Source: an uncultured Tenacibaculum sp.
Lineage (GTDB): Bacteria > Bacteroidota > Bacteroidia > Flavobacteriales > Flavobacteriaceae
Direction: 5' to 3'
NCBI GenBank assembly: GCA_947501615.1
Contig: CANMWK010000012.1
Span: forward strand, 112,173-176,172
Length of the DNA: 64,000 nucleotides
The notes under the pieces are model-generated. The model was not told the origin of the DNA, did no database searches, and saw nothing but the letters and a program-made list of their open reading frames with translations. Shown piece by piece: positions 17,397 to 26,221 of this stretch; position 1 is the stretch's first letter; every line of letters starts with the position of its first letter. Position numbers and translations under genes: made by a program.

Positions 17397-18266
17397 ATGA
17401 AAAGAGTTTTTCAATCAATATTATATCTACTATTTGTTTTTGTAAGTTTTTGGGCTTTAATTAAAGCAATTACTTATTATCAAAATCCATTTAGTTTATA
17501 CGAAAATCCATTAGTTTGGATACTGCTAGTCTTCTTAGTATTGGTCATTTTAGTTAAAGAATACTTTAGTTATACAGTGTATAAAATGACCGAAGAATTA
17601 AAATTAGAAAAAGAAGGGATTAATCCTGAAGAAATAGAAGACGAATGGGAAGTATGGTTTAAAAAGATCCTGAAGAAATTTACAAGGTCTAAAGCAATAG
17701 AAGAGGAAGAAGAAATTGTATTAGATCATAACTACGATGGCATAAAAGAATTAGATAATGTGCTTCCGCCATGGTGGGTGTATTTATTCTATGGAACAAT
17801 TGTTTTCGGAGTAATTTACTTGATACGTTTTCATATTGCAGGAGGAGATACTCAAGAAATGGAATATGAAAAAGCAATGACAAAAGCCAAATATGAAATA
17901 GAACAATATAAATCTACGACACCAAATTTATTTGATATCGCCAAGGTAGAGTTGTTAACAGAAGATTCAGATTTAGCAAGAGGTAAAGCAGTGTTTAATT
18001 TGAATTGTGCGTCGTGTCATGCTCCTGATGGAGGTGGAGGTGTAGGACCAAATCTTACGGATGAATATTGGATTTTAGGTGGTGGATTTAAGAATGTTTT
18101 TAATACGGTTTATAACGGAGGTAGAGCAGGAAAAGGAATGGTGCCTTGGAAAGGAGTTTTAAAACCTCAAGACATTCAAAAAGTAGCGAGTTACATTATT
18201 TCTCTTGAAGGAAATACAACAGCTAAACCAAAGAAACCACAAGGAGAAATCTGGAAAAAAGAATAG
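17397..18266 (+). CDS. ccoP: cbb3-type cytochrome c oxidase subunit III (CcoP)
   Basis: 289 residues. Two N-terminal membrane helices, an acidic cytoplasmic loop (EEEEEIVLDHNYDGIKELDN, containing the CcoP N-terminal-domain signature YDGIxELDNxLPPWW), a third helix, then one c-type heme domain with Cys204-xx-Cys207-His208 (NCASCHAPDGGGG). Proteobacterial CcoP has two hemes c; the single heme here is normal for Bacteroidetes. It passes electrons to CcoO in the periplasm. Confidence 0.95.
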   Translation: MKRVFQSILYLLFVFVSFWALIKAITYYQNPFSLYENPLVWILLVFLVLVILVKEYFSYTVYKMTEELKLEKEGINPEEIEDEWEVWFKKILKKFTRSKAIEEEEEIVLDHNYDGIKELDNVLPPWWVYLFYGTIVFGVIYLIRFHIAGGDTQEMEYEKAMTKAKYEIEQYKSTTPNLFDIAKVELLTEDSDLARGKAVFNLNCASCHAPDGGGGVGPNLTDEYWILGGGFKNVFNTVYNGGRAGKGMVPWKGVLKPQDIQKVASYIISLEGNTTAKPKKPQGEIWKKE

Positions 18267-18292
18267 TTAGTAATTAGTTTTGATAGTTGACA

Positions 18293-19714
18293 ATGGAAAC
18301 ACCTAAAAACGAAAAGTTTAGAGATAGTATTGGTACCATAGACTCCGAAGGAAAACGTGCTTGGGTGTTTCCTAAACAACCTAAAGGAAAACTATACAAT
18401 TATCGTAGTTATGTGAGCTACGCCTTGTTACTTTTTCTATTATCTGCACCATTTATAAAAATCAATGGAAATCAATTGTTATTATTTAATGTTTTAGAAC
18501 GTAAATTCAATGTATTCGGATTTCCATTTTGGCCACAAGATTTTCATTTGGTAGTCATATCCATGATTATCGGAGTTGTGTTTGTAACTCTGTTTACGGT
18601 TGTTTTTGGAAGAGTTTTCTGTGGATGGATTTGTCCGCAAACTATTTTCCTAGAAATGGTTTTCAGAAAAATAGAATATTGGATTGAAGGAGATCGAGGA
18701 AAACAAATTCGTTTGGCTAAACAACCTTGGAATGCTGAAAAGATTAGAAAAAAAGTATTAAAATGGTTTGTATTCTTTTTAATTTCATTTGGTATTGCGA
18801 ATGTGTTTTTAGCATACATTATCGGAAGTGATGAACTTTTATTATACATAAGTAACGGTCCCGCAAATCATGTTTCAACATTTATAGCGCTGTTAATTTT
18901 TACAGGTGTTTTTTACTTTGTTTTTGCTTGGTTTAGAGAACAAGTATGCATTATCGCTTGTCCGTACGGACGATTACAGGGGGTTTTATTAGATAATCAA
19001 TCGGTTGTTGTTGCTTACGATTACAAAAGAGGAGAAAAAGAAAAAGGAAGAGCAAAATTTAATAAAAAAGAAGATAGAGTTGCCTCTGGTAAAGGAGATT
19101 GTATCGATTGTAAACAATGTGTTCATGTTTGCCCTACAGGAATAGATATTCGTAACGGAACTCAACTAGAATGCGTGAATTGTACCGCTTGTATAGATGA
19201 GTGCGATACCATGATGGAAAACATCGGGTATCCTAAAGGATTAATTCGTTTTGCAAGTATTGAAAACATAGAAAAAAAGAGTCCGTTTAAGTTTACTGCT
19301 AGAATGAAAGGTTATGCTGCAGTGCTTGTCATCTTATTTGGAGTTTTAACAGGAATGTTATTCTTAAGAAATGATGTTGAAGCTAAAGTATTTCGATTAC
19401 CAGGTCACTTATATGAACGAAAAGCAGACGGAATTATCAGTAATGTGTACTCTTTTAAAATTGTAAATAAAACTACAGAAGAAATTAACAGTATACATTA
19501 CGAACTATTGTCTCATAAAGGAAAAATAGAAATTGTTACACATCAGGATTTTACAATACCTAAACAAGGTATGGCAGAAGGTTCTCTTTTTATTGAGTTA
19601 CATCAAAGTCAGTTAAAAAAAGATAGAGTGAAACTCAAAATAGGGGTGTACAGTAAAGACAAACTTATAGAAACTACCACAACAAATTTTTTAGGACCTA
19701 GAAAATTTTGGTAG
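18293..19714 (+). CDS. ccoG: cbb3 oxidase accessory protein CcoG (4Fe-4S, copper reductase)
   Basis: 473 residues from the ATG at 18293. About five membrane helices; polyferredoxin motif FCGWICPQT, then two 4Fe-4S sets around CIDCKQCVHVCPTG and CVNCTACIDECD; a C-terminal Ig-like domain (IG-FixG) with a last membrane helix before it. CcoG is known to reduce Cu(II) for cbb3 assembly. It is 26 bases after ccoP in the same operon. Confidence 0.93.
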   Translation: METPKNEKFRDSIGTIDSEGKRAWVFPKQPKGKLYNYRSYVSYALLLFLLSAPFIKINGNQLLLFNVLERKFNVFGFPFWPQDFHLVVISMIIGVVFVTLFTVVFGRVFCGWICPQTIFLEMVFRKIEYWIEGDRGKQIRLAKQPWNAEKIRKKVLKWFVFFLISFGIANVFLAYIIGSDELLLYISNGPANHVSTFIALLIFTGVFYFVFAWFREQVCIIACPYGRLQGVLLDNQSVVVAYDYKRGEKEKGRAKFNKKEDRVASGKGDCIDCKQCVHVCPTGIDIRNGTQLECVNCTACIDECDTMMENIGYPKGLIRFASIENIEKKSPFKFTARMKGYAAVLVILFGVLTGMLFLRNDVEAKVFRLPGHLYERKADGIISNVYSFKIVNKTTEEINSIHYELLSHKGKIEIVTHQDFTIPKQGMAEGSLFIELHQSQLKKDRVKLKIGVYSKDKLIETTTTNFLGPRKFW

Positions 19715-19734
19715 GACTTTAAATTAAAACGAAT

Positions 19735-20181
19735 ATGAAACTAAATTGGGGTACAGGTATAGTAATAGCAATCATAGCTTTTATAGGATTTATCATGTTT
19801 ATGGTTACAACAATGATAACAGATAGCAAATACAATCATGATTTGGTAACCGACAGGTATTATCAAAAAGAATTAAAATATCAAGATAATATCAATGCAG
19901 AACAAAATGTATTAACAATAAAAGATGCTATAGTTATTCAATCGAATAAAAAAGGTTTAGAAATTCTATTTTCAGAAGAATTTCAATCAGAATTTATAAA
20001 AGGACAAGTATTTTTATATAGACCTTCAGATAAAACCTTAGATAGTGAATTCCCTATAGTTTTAAAAAATCACAAACTTCATATTCCTGAAAAATTTTTA
20101 GTTGGAGGGCGTTGGAATATTACAGTTGATTTTAATTACAAAGGAACTCCTTTTTTATATCATAAAAAACTTACATTTTAA
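19735..20181 (+). CDS. ccoH: FixH/CcoH family cbb3 assembly protein
   Basis: 148 residues. One N-terminal membrane helix (GIVIAIIAFIGFIMFMVTTM) and a periplasmic beta-rich domain with the typical DRYYQKELKYQDNINAEQN stretch of FixH/CcoH proteins. It is required for stable cbb3 assembly in other bacteria. It overlaps the next gene by one base. Confidence 0.9.
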   Translation: MKLNWGTGIVIAIIAFIGFIMFMVTTMITDSKYNHDLVTDRYYQKELKYQDNINAEQNVLTIKDAIVIQSNKKGLEILFSEEFQSEFIKGQVFLYRPSDKTLDSEFPIVLKNHKLHIPEKFLVGGRWNITVDFNYKGTPFLYHKKLTF

Positions 20182-20882
20182 TGTTATACACTGCTTTTAT
20201 ATTAGGGTTGTTGGGAAGCTTACATTGTTTAGGTATGTGCGGACCAATAGCTTTTATGTTACCATTAAACAAGCAAAACCAAACAACACAGTTTTTTCAA
20301 TTAATGAGTTATCATTTAGGACGATTATCAACTTATGCTTTATTAGGTTTGGTATTCGGATTGTTAGGTAGAGGTTTTGAGTTATTTATATTTCAACAAC
20401 ATTTATCCATTTTCACAGGAATTTTAATGATTGTAATTATTTTATTTCCAAGAATTGTTCACGGATTAAAAATTACTAATTCATTAAATAGGTTTATTAT
20501 CAAAGTAAAATCTGAGTTAGGTAAAGAACTCAAAGAGAAAAAAAGAGATACTTTTTTCTTTATTGGTTTTTTAAATGGTTTTCTTCCTTGCGGATTAGTT
20601 TATATGGCTATTTTAGGAGCTATAGCTACTCACAATGCATTATACGGAAGTTTATATATGTTTTTATTCGGTGTAGGAACAATTCCGTTAATGAGTTCAA
20701 TAGTATATCTGGGGAAATTCACACACTTCAGTTTCTATAAATATTTCCGAAAAATAGTTCCGTTTGCTGTTATTATTATTGGCGTATTATTTATTCTTCG
20801 AGGCTTAGCCTTAGATATTCCTTACATCTCACCAGCAAATTCGGTGAGTAATTTAGTTGAACACAAAGCCGTATGTAGATAA
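20181..20882 (+). CDS. TauE/SafE-like membrane protein of the cco operon
   Basis: 233 residues with six predicted helices. Motifs GLLGSLHCLGMCGPIAF and GFLNGFLPCGLVYMAI are those of the DsbD/TauE-like 'sulfite exporter' proteins that close many cco operons (also named CcoS-linked or cytochrome-biogenesis-like proteins). The cysteines in HCLGMCGP and LPCG suggest a role in copper or thiol transfer across the inner membrane rather than sulfite export (inference). It shares one base with ccoH and ends the operon. Confidence 0.88.
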   Translation: MLYTAFILGLLGSLHCLGMCGPIAFMLPLNKQNQTTQFFQLMSYHLGRLSTYALLGLVFGLLGRGFELFIFQQHLSIFTGILMIVIILFPRIVHGLKITNSLNRFIIKVKSELGKELKEKKRDTFFFIGFLNGFLPCGLVYMAILGAIATHNALYGSLYMFLFGVGTIPLMSSIVYLGKFTHFSFYKYFRKIVPFAVIIIGVLFILRGLALDIPYISPANSVSNLVEHKAVCR

Positions 20883-20890
20883 TTTACTGA

Positions 20891-20913
20891 AACATGATTT
20901 TACTCATGTTTTT
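20891..20913 (+). terminator. Short terminator of the cco operon
   Basis: Stem AACATGA/TCATGTT with a 6-base loop and a short T run directly after the tauE-like gene. Confidence 0.5.
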
Positions 20914-20925
20914 GAATAAGGTAAC

Positions 20926-20968
20926 TGATTAATATCATATTTTTTATTTGAGAGGTGAAGTAATTTTA
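20926..20968 (+). promoter_or_regulatory. FNR-type class II promoter of the Usp gene at 20997
   Basis: Palindrome TGATTAATATCA (20926-20937) and -7 element TAATTTTA (20961-20968), with the standard 43-base span. Confidence 0.75.
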
Positions 20969-20996
20969 ACCTGTAAACTAATTAAATCTCTTTATT

Positions 20997-21830
20997 ATGA
21001 ATAAAATTATTGTACCCGTAGATTTTTCTCTTAATTCGGAAAATGCATTAAAAACAGCTGCATATTTTGCTAAAGAAAATAATGCAGAAATCCTTGTAAT
21101 TCATTTCTTAGAATTATCTAACGCTATTATTTCTGTTTCCGATTCGTATATACAAGAAGAAACCGTATATCTATTTAAAATTGCAGAAAAGAAAATTAAA
21201 GAGTTTCTTAATAAAGAATACTTAGCTCAAATAAAGGTTACTCCAATTATTAAATATCATAAATCTTTTTATGAACTAAGTGAAATTGCAGAATCTGAAA
21301 AGGCAAATCTAATTATAATGGGTTCTCATGGAGCATCAGGATTAAAAGAAGTATTTATTGGTTCTAATGCGGAAAAAGTAGTTCGTACTTCTAAGATTCC
21401 TGTACTTATAGTAAAGGACTCTCCTATTGAAAATAATTTTGAAGATATAGCTTTTATAAGTGATTTTTCGGATGAGAACATTGAAATGTTTAAGCAAACA
21501 AAAGAAATAATTAATGTTTTAGGGGGTGAAATGAAGCTTATATATGTTAATACTCCATATGATAATTTTAAGACTTCAATGCAAATGAAAAATAAGGTTT
21601 TAAACTTTTTATATAACGCCGAAGAGAAAGGACAAACATTAGATAAAGTTGTTTTTCTAAATCACTTTAGTGTTGAAGGTGCTGTAACTGAATATATCGA
21701 GACTTACAATACAGATTTAATAGTAATTGGAACACATGGAAGAAGGGGACTAAGTCATTTTTTTCAAGGTAGTATTTCAGAAGATGTGGTCAATCATTTA
21801 AATGTTCCTGTTCTTACTTTAAGGATATAA
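20997..21830 (+). CDS. Universal stress protein, tandem UspA domains
   Basis: 277 residues. Domain 1 starts MNKIIVPVDFSLNSENALKT and carries GSHGASGLKEVFIGSNAEKV (ATP-binding pattern); domain 2 ends GTHGRRGLSHFFQGSISEDV with a complete GxxGxxxxxxxxxGS motif. It is a close paralogue of the gene at 5111-5941. It is monocistronic between the cco operon and a strong terminator, with its own FNR-type promoter. Confidence 0.93.
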   Translation: MNKIIVPVDFSLNSENALKTAAYFAKENNAEILVIHFLELSNAIISVSDSYIQEETVYLFKIAEKKIKEFLNKEYLAQIKVTPIIKYHKSFYELSEIAESEKANLIIMGSHGASGLKEVFIGSNAEKVVRTSKIPVLIVKDSPIENNFEDIAFISDFSDENIEMFKQTKEIINVLGGEMKLIYVNTPYDNFKTSMQMKNKVLNFLYNAEEKGQTLDKVVFLNHFSVEGAVTEYIETYNTDLIVIGTHGRRGLSHFFQGSISEDVVNHLNVPVLTLRI

Positions 21831-21833
21831 AAG

Positions 21834-21867
21834 AAAAAGGAAGTAGTTGATTCTACTTCCTTTTTTC
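21834..21867 (+). terminator. Strong rho-independent terminator after the Usp gene
   Basis: A 13-bp stem AAAAAGGAAGTAG/CTACTTCCTTTTT with a 6-base loop. A runs on the left and T runs on the right make it active in both directions, so it can also end the convergent CBS gene. Confidence 0.88.
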
Positions 21868-21941
21868 TAGTTAATTTGTATTGGTTATTTAGGACGTTAT
21901 AATTCAGTAGTTTCGATATAAACTTCTTGGAGGCATGAGTC

Positions 21942-22409
21942 TTATAAATTTATATACCTTTTCATTTCAAAGTAATTCCATAATACTATATCTTTCTCTA
22001 ATGTCAACACAAATTTAACTAAATCAGTAGTCGTTAAAATCCCTTTTAAAATACCATTATCTACTACAGGTAAGGCATGAAAGTCTTTTTCAGACAAAAT
22101 TTTAGCAGCCTCTTTAATTGTTGTTTCAGAATTAATTATTAGTATATTCTTGGTCATTACTTCTTCAGCAGTAAATGTATAAACCATTGCTATATCAACA
22201 CCTATATGTTCTTTCCAATTATCTTTAGTATTAACTTTTAACAAATCATTTTTACTCAAAATCCCAACAATTTCATTATTGTCAACAACTAACAAATGTC
22301 GAATTGAATTTATCTTAAATAATTCTTTAATATCAACTAATCTATCTTGAGGTTTTATTGTTATTATATCTGTGCTCATAATATCACGTACAAGTCCTAA
22401 TTCATTCAT
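21942..22409 (-). CDS. Protein with two CBS domains
   Basis: 155 residues from the ATG at 22409 (MNELGLVRDIMSTDIITI); a longer frame begins further upstream but would cover the FNR box. Two CBS motifs: about 5-60 (LLVVDNNEIVGILSKNDLL) and 85-140 (ALPVVDNGILKGILTTTDLV). CBS pairs bind adenosine nucleotides and sense energy state (family knowledge). It ends on the convergent side near the terminator at 21834. It has its own FNR-type promoter, back to back with that of the Usp gene at 22575. Confidence 0.88.
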   Translation of the reverse strand: MNELGLVRDIMSTDIITIKPQDRLVDIKELFKINSIRHLLVVDNNEIVGILSKNDLLKVNTKDNWKEHIGVDIAMVYTFTAEEVMTKNILIINSETTIKEAAKILSEKDFHALPVVDNGILKGILTTTDLVKFVLTLEKDIVLWNYFEMKRYINL

Positions 22410-22430
22410 AATTAATAAATTTAAGTTGTT

Positions 22431-22473
22431 CAAATTTCTTAATATAAAAATTGTTAGACTATGATTTTGGTCA
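22431..22473 (-). promoter_or_regulatory. FNR-type class II promoter of the CBS gene
   Basis: Box TGACCAAAATCA (minus strand, 22473-22462) and -7 element GAAATTTG (22438-22431). This supports the start at 22409, 21 bases downstream. Confidence 0.65.
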
Positions 22474-22504
22474 TATTTAATAATATACTGATTCTTCCCT
22501 GTAC

Positions 22505-22547
22505 TGATAAATATCATAGTAATAGAAGCCAATACAACATAATTTTA
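22505..22547 (+). promoter_or_regulatory. FNR-type class II promoter of the Usp-protease-TerB operon
   Basis: Palindrome TGATAAATATCA (22505-22516) and -7 element TAATTTTA (22540-22547), 27 bases before the start codon at 22575. Confidence 0.75.
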
Positions 22548-22574
22548 CAGTGTAATTTATTAAAGAATGTAATT

Positions 22575-23435
22575 ATGCTCAATATCTTAATACCTACAGA
22601 CTTTTCAAAAAATGCTCATGAAGCATTATTCTATACTATTAAACTATTTAAAAACGAAACTTGTAAATTTTATCTCCTTCATACTTTTGAGGTAAATCCA
22701 CCTATTATATCAAGCATACTAAATAAGGAAACAGGTAAGTTGTTATACGAGAAAAATCTCAAAACTGTTCAAGATCAACTTGATGAAATTTTGGTAAGTG
22801 TAAATGTTATTTCAGAAGGATCAAATCATTCATTTGAAACCTTAGCGATTACCAAACCTCTAGTACAAACAATTCATAAGACAATTGAGAAAAAGAAAAT
22901 AGATTTAGTTGTAATGGGTACAAAAGGTGCTAGCGGTTTAAAACAGGTGTTTTTTGGAAGTAATACTGTAAAAGTCGCTAAATCACTTCACGAAACACCT
23001 TTATTAATTGTTCCTCTAGAGGTAGATAAATTCACATTAGATAAAATTGCTTTTGCTACTGCTTTTAAAAATGGATACCCAAAACAATCATTATCTTTTT
23101 TAAAAACCTTTTGTGAATTACATAATGCGGAATTAGAAACTGTTCACATAGATAATTTAGAGCCGTTTACAGAGAAAGAAAATGAAAACAGAAAAGTATT
23201 GGAAGAAGTCTTTGATCGTACTAGATATAACACAAGTTTCATTAGTAAAACTAAAAAAACGATGGAAAAACAAATCGTAGAACATACTAAAAACTTTGAT
23301 TTTGATATGCTAGTAATGATTAAATATAGCCATGATGATTATTATAATTGGACCAATGAATCAGTGATTAATAATTTAGGTTATCATAGTGAAATTCCTT
23401 TTTTAATAATTCCTGACGACATCAAAAGCAAGTAA
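22575..23435 (+). CDS. Universal stress protein, tandem UspA domains
   Basis: 286 residues from the ATG at 22575 (MLNILIPTDFSKNAHEAL); upstream codons of the open frame lie inside the promoter. Domain 1 has MGTKGASGLKQVFFGSNTVK, a good ATP-binding pattern. Domain 2 (about 155-286) lacks it and resembles the second half of the protein at 3164-4012 (same ending type with SEIPFLIIPDD), so the two form a subfamily. First gene of a likely operon with the protease gene three bases downstream. Confidence 0.92.
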   Translation: MLNILIPTDFSKNAHEALFYTIKLFKNETCKFYLLHTFEVNPPIISSILNKETGKLLYEKNLKTVQDQLDEILVSVNVISEGSNHSFETLAITKPLVQTIHKTIEKKKIDLVVMGTKGASGLKQVFFGSNTVKVAKSLHETPLLIVPLEVDKFTLDKIAFATAFKNGYPKQSLSFLKTFCELHNAELETVHIDNLEPFTEKENENRKVLEEVFDRTRYNTSFISKTKKTMEKQIVEHTKNFDFDMLVMIKYSHDDYYNWTNESVINNLGYHSEIPFLIIPDDIKSK

Positions 23436-23438
23436 ATT

Positions 23439-24515
23439 ATGAAAGCAAATTTATATCTGGGAAAGGTTTTTGGAATGAAAATAAAACTCCATTGGACATT
23501 TTATATTCTGTTGCTATGGTTAGCTATTCAACAATTAATTTATACAACAAATAGTCTTTTATTAATGTTTTTAGCTATTTCAATAGTCTTTTTATCTGTA
23601 GTACTTCATGAACTGGGGCATTATTTAGTAGCTAAAAAATTAAATATAAAATTCGAAGAGATTAATATTTCAGCCCTTGGAGGTATTCATAAATATGAGA
23701 AACAATCGAACTCACCAAAAGAAGAACTTTTAGTAGAAATAGCTGGCTTATTAGTTAACATCTCTATAATTATTTTTCTTTATTCTTTTATGTCTTTAAA
23801 TAATTACAATTTCAATTTTTTTGAAATACATAAGAATTTACTGAATCTTACAATTCAAAGCTCTTTAATTTATGTATTAAATGTAAATATTTTGCTATTG
23901 GTTTTTAATCTTATTCCAGTATTTCCTACTGATGCAGGCAGTATTTTAAGAGCTATTTTAACATTAAAAACTAATCGTTTAAAAGCAACTACTATTGTTT
24001 CTAAGATTGGTTTTTTTACAGTACTTATCTTTGTGCTTCTGGGCCTTATTTACAACATGCTATTACTATTTATAGCTGCTTTATTTCTGTTAGAAGCTTA
24101 TAACGAAAATGAATTTGCTAAACATGTAACGCTTTTAAAAGAACGAACAGTAAAGGATGCAATGTTAACCAATATTACCACGTTTAAACCCCAAGACTAT
24201 CTCCATAATGTTGTAAACAAACTAGTGGTAAGTACTGAAACAGATTTTGTAATAAAAGAAAATGGATTGGTAAAAGGTGTGTTGTATCATAATGACATTG
24301 TAAATAACTCTACTAGAAAGATAAAAATAAAAGACGTAATGAATTATAATGTTGAGTTTATAAATGCTGAAGACGAATTAAGTAAAGTATATAATTTATT
24401 CAAAAAAAAAGGAAGTTCTTTTTTTCCTGTAATTCAAAATCAGAAATTAGTTGGAGCTATTAATAGTTCAAACCTAAATGAATATTTGTTATTACTATCA
24501 AGACTTTATTTATAA
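23439..24515 (+). CDS. Site-2 protease (M50) with C-terminal CBS pair
   Basis: 358 residues. About six membrane helices with zinc motif HELGH (VVLHELGHYLVAKKL, residues near 63-77) and the second motif NLIPVFPTDAGSILRA, in which Asp is the third zinc ligand. Residues 230-358 form two CBS domains facing the cytoplasm. This is the Mj0392/SpoIVFB-like type of intramembrane metalloprotease; CBS domains probably make cleavage depend on nucleotides. Substrate unknown. Its position between a Usp and a TerB-like gene under an FNR-type promoter suggests membrane proteolysis during oxygen limitation (inference). Confidence 0.92.
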   Translation: MKANLYLGKVFGMKIKLHWTFYILLLWLAIQQLIYTTNSLLLMFLAISIVFLSVVLHELGHYLVAKKLNIKFEEINISALGGIHKYEKQSNSPKEELLVEIAGLLVNISIIIFLYSFMSLNNYNFNFFEIHKNLLNLTIQSSLIYVLNVNILLLVFNLIPVFPTDAGSILRAILTLKTNRLKATTIVSKIGFFTVLIFVLLGLIYNMLLLFIAALFLLEAYNENEFAKHVTLLKERTVKDAMLTNITTFKPQDYLHNVVNKLVVSTETDFVIKENGLVKGVLYHNDIVNNSTRKIKIKDVMNYNVEFINAEDELSKVYNLFKKKGSSFFPVIQNQKLVGAINSSNLNEYLLLLSRLYL

Positions 24516-24531
24516 TTTAAACCCTAACAAA

Positions 24532-24861
24532 ATGAAAAATTATTGGACAGAAAATGAATTAAAAGCATATGTACTTATTTATGCGATGAGTGCTGATCGT
24601 AAAGAAACTCCAGAAGAGGTAGAAACAATAAAAATTTTTGTAAACCCTAAGACATTTGACAAAATGTACAATGAATTTTGTGCAGACTGTCATCATCAAA
24701 GCATTAAAAAAATTAGTTATGCAATTAGACAATTTAATTATTCTGAAAATCAAATTCAGAATTTGTTTTATGATATAAAGGAGGTTTTTGATGCTGATAA
24801 GGATTTTTCGGTTGTAGAAAGGAATTTGACAATCGGACTTAAAAGGGTTCTTAATTTCTAA
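24532..24861 (+). CDS. Small TerB-like helical protein (paralogue of 4737-5087)
   Basis: 109 residues from the ATG at 24532 (MKNYWTENELKAYVLIYAMS), which fits the start of its paralogue at 4737-5087. The shared core includes IYAMSAD, KTFDKMYNEF and ERNLTxGLKR. All helical, cytoplasmic. It begins 16 bases after the protease gene and is probably the last gene of the operon starting at 22575. Function unknown. Confidence 0.8.
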   Translation: MKNYWTENELKAYVLIYAMSADRKETPEEVETIKIFVNPKTFDKMYNEFCADCHHQSIKKISYAIRQFNYSENQIQNLFYDIKEVFDADKDFSVVERNLTIGLKRVLNF

Positions 24862-25034
24862 ATTAAAAACAGCTTCTATTATGTCACACATAATTTTTAC
24901 ATAACTTAAATATGCTATTCTTAGTAAGAAGTCTTTAAATACAAAAGAATTGAAGAAAATGTATTAGCTTAATATTAGATAGTTATTGTTGTCTTTCAGG
25001 GGGAAAGATTTTTATTTAATAAGCGCTAATACTT

Positions 25035-25066
25035 ACAGGGGAATGTAAAAATCCCCTGTTTTTTTT
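25035..25066 (+). terminator. Rho-independent terminator
   Basis: An 8-bp perfect stem ACAGGGGA/TCCCCTGT with a 9-base loop and a run of seven or more T. It is 170 bases after the nearest plus-strand gene. Confidence 0.75.
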
Positions 25067-25130
25067 AATTAAATTGTATTTAAGTTTAAAAGTTGTTGTT
25101 TGAATTTTAAGTCATATCTGTTTCTATACC

Positions 25131-25166
25131 CCGAAGGTCACAGGTTCGAGTCCTACTCCCGCTACT
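25131..25166 (+). repeat. Second 3' fragment of tRNA-fMet (degenerate att-like repeat)
   Basis: CCGAAGGTCACAGGTTCGAG and the following bases match the fragment at 3051-3084 except for two changes (CCTAC instead of CCTGT), which break the T stem. It keeps the end TCCCGCTACT. Only the T arm and acceptor 3' strand remain. Like the first copy it is followed by a hairpin terminator (25175-25203). It could mark an old integration into the same tRNA locus. Confidence 0.7.
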
Positions 25167-25174
25167 AATTTTGA

Positions 25175-25203
25175 AGAGAATCTATATTTAGGTTCTCTTT
25201 TTT
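25175..25203 (+). terminator. Hairpin terminator behind the tRNA fragment
   Basis: Stem AGAGAATC/GGTTCTCT (one G-T pair) with an 8-base loop and a T run. Confidence 0.6.
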
Positions 25204-25276
25204 GTTTTTATAGCAGGAATCTAATGGACGAGAAGTTTATACTGAGTGAAATGTTTTTGTGTTGTGTGTTAAGCCA

Positions 25277-26077
25277 CTATTTATATAATTTTGCTAACTC
25301 CTTATCAGAAAAATTTAAAGTCAAATTAAAGTTAGTTTTAAGAGTGTCAACCCATTCTATTCCATACTGTATTTGCTTTTTTTCAACAACTTCAATCCCT
25401 TCTCTTATGGACATTTGATTATTGAAAAGACCGATTCTTCCTGTCGAGGTAAATTTTCCTATAAAATTATCTTTTTTAAAATGTGAATTAGGATGCGTTG
25501 ACATATAGTGGTTCGACATTACAATATCTTCAGTACTAATTATGGTGTTTTCAAAACTATATTGATTTTCCCAATCCCCCTTTACTTTGCGTTGTATCAT
25601 ATATTGATGATTAAGTAATGGTAAAACTCTAACTATGCCATCATCATCATTTACTTGATGCACGCTATTAATATCTAAAGGGATTCTTGTTGTTAATCCT
25701 CCAAAACCAACATCAGTAATAAATGTCGTACCATTTATTTCAACCAAATGTGCCAAGTGATTTCTTGGTGGTATTTTAGTAGGTTTTCTAAGCCATACTC
25801 TTCCTAATACGGGTTGAACCGAGAAACCTAATGACTTTAAAAGTGATGCATACAATAAATTGAGTTCAAAACAATAACCACCGCGACCTCGTCTTACTAT
25901 TTTTTCAAAAAGGTTATCATGATTTAAGTGTATGGGCCTGCCTAATACAATATCTAAGTTTTCAAATGGAACATGTAGCATATGATTTTTTTGCAATTGT
26001 ATTAAACTGTCCAGAGTAGGATTACAATCTGATAATTCAATTCTTTGTAAATAAGCATCAATTTGAGTATTTTTCAT
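25277..26077 (-). CDS. nat: Arylamine N-acetyltransferase
   Basis: 266 residues, usual size. The catalytic Cys is in RGRGGYCFELN, the His in RNHLAHLVEI and the Asp in TFITDVGFGG, giving the complete Cys-His-Asp triad of the NAT family. It transfers acetyl (or other acyl) groups from CoA to arylamines and hydrazines in the cytoplasm; the natural substrate is unknown. Single gene; no relation to neighbours evident. Confidence 0.93.
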   Translation of the reverse strand: MKNTQIDAYLQRIELSDCNPTLDSLIQLQKNHMLHVPFENLDIVLGRPIHLNHDNLFEKIVRRGRGGYCFELNLLYASLLKSLGFSVQPVLGRVWLRKPTKIPPRNHLAHLVEINGTTFITDVGFGGLTTRIPLDINSVHQVNDDDGIVRVLPLLNHQYMIQRKVKGDWENQYSFENTIISTEDIVMSNHYMSTHPNSHFKKDNFIGKFTSTGRIGLFNNQMSIREGIEVVEKKQIQYGIEWVDTLKTNFNLTLNFSDKELAKLYK

Positions 26078-26221
26078 AGGTGCTCTTATTGTTATAAAAT
26101 CTTCAATTAAAATGTGTCTTTTACACTATACCTCCAAGTAAAAATTGCTTGTAGCTTTGTTATAACTAATTTTATTGTGTGTCATAAAAAATCGATCATT
26201 TTACTAATGTATAATTCGGGT

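Larger units (their letters stand above)
24862..25276. other. Gene-free region with two hairpins and a tRNA fragment
   Basis: 415 bases without a credible gene. It holds a small hairpin TCTTTC/GAAAGA followed by T-rich sequence (24992-25013), the stronger terminator at 25035-25066 and the tRNA-fMet fragment at 25131-25166. A small RNA ending at 25066 is possible but no promoter was seen. Confidence 0.4.

Noticed and set aside
18287..18292. TTG start for ccoG two codons upstream
   Set aside because: The ATG at 18293 is a normal start and matches the usual N terminus.
22410..22532. Longer N terminus for the CBS protein
   Set aside because: It would cover the -7 element and FNR-type box, and the extra residues have no CBS-like character.
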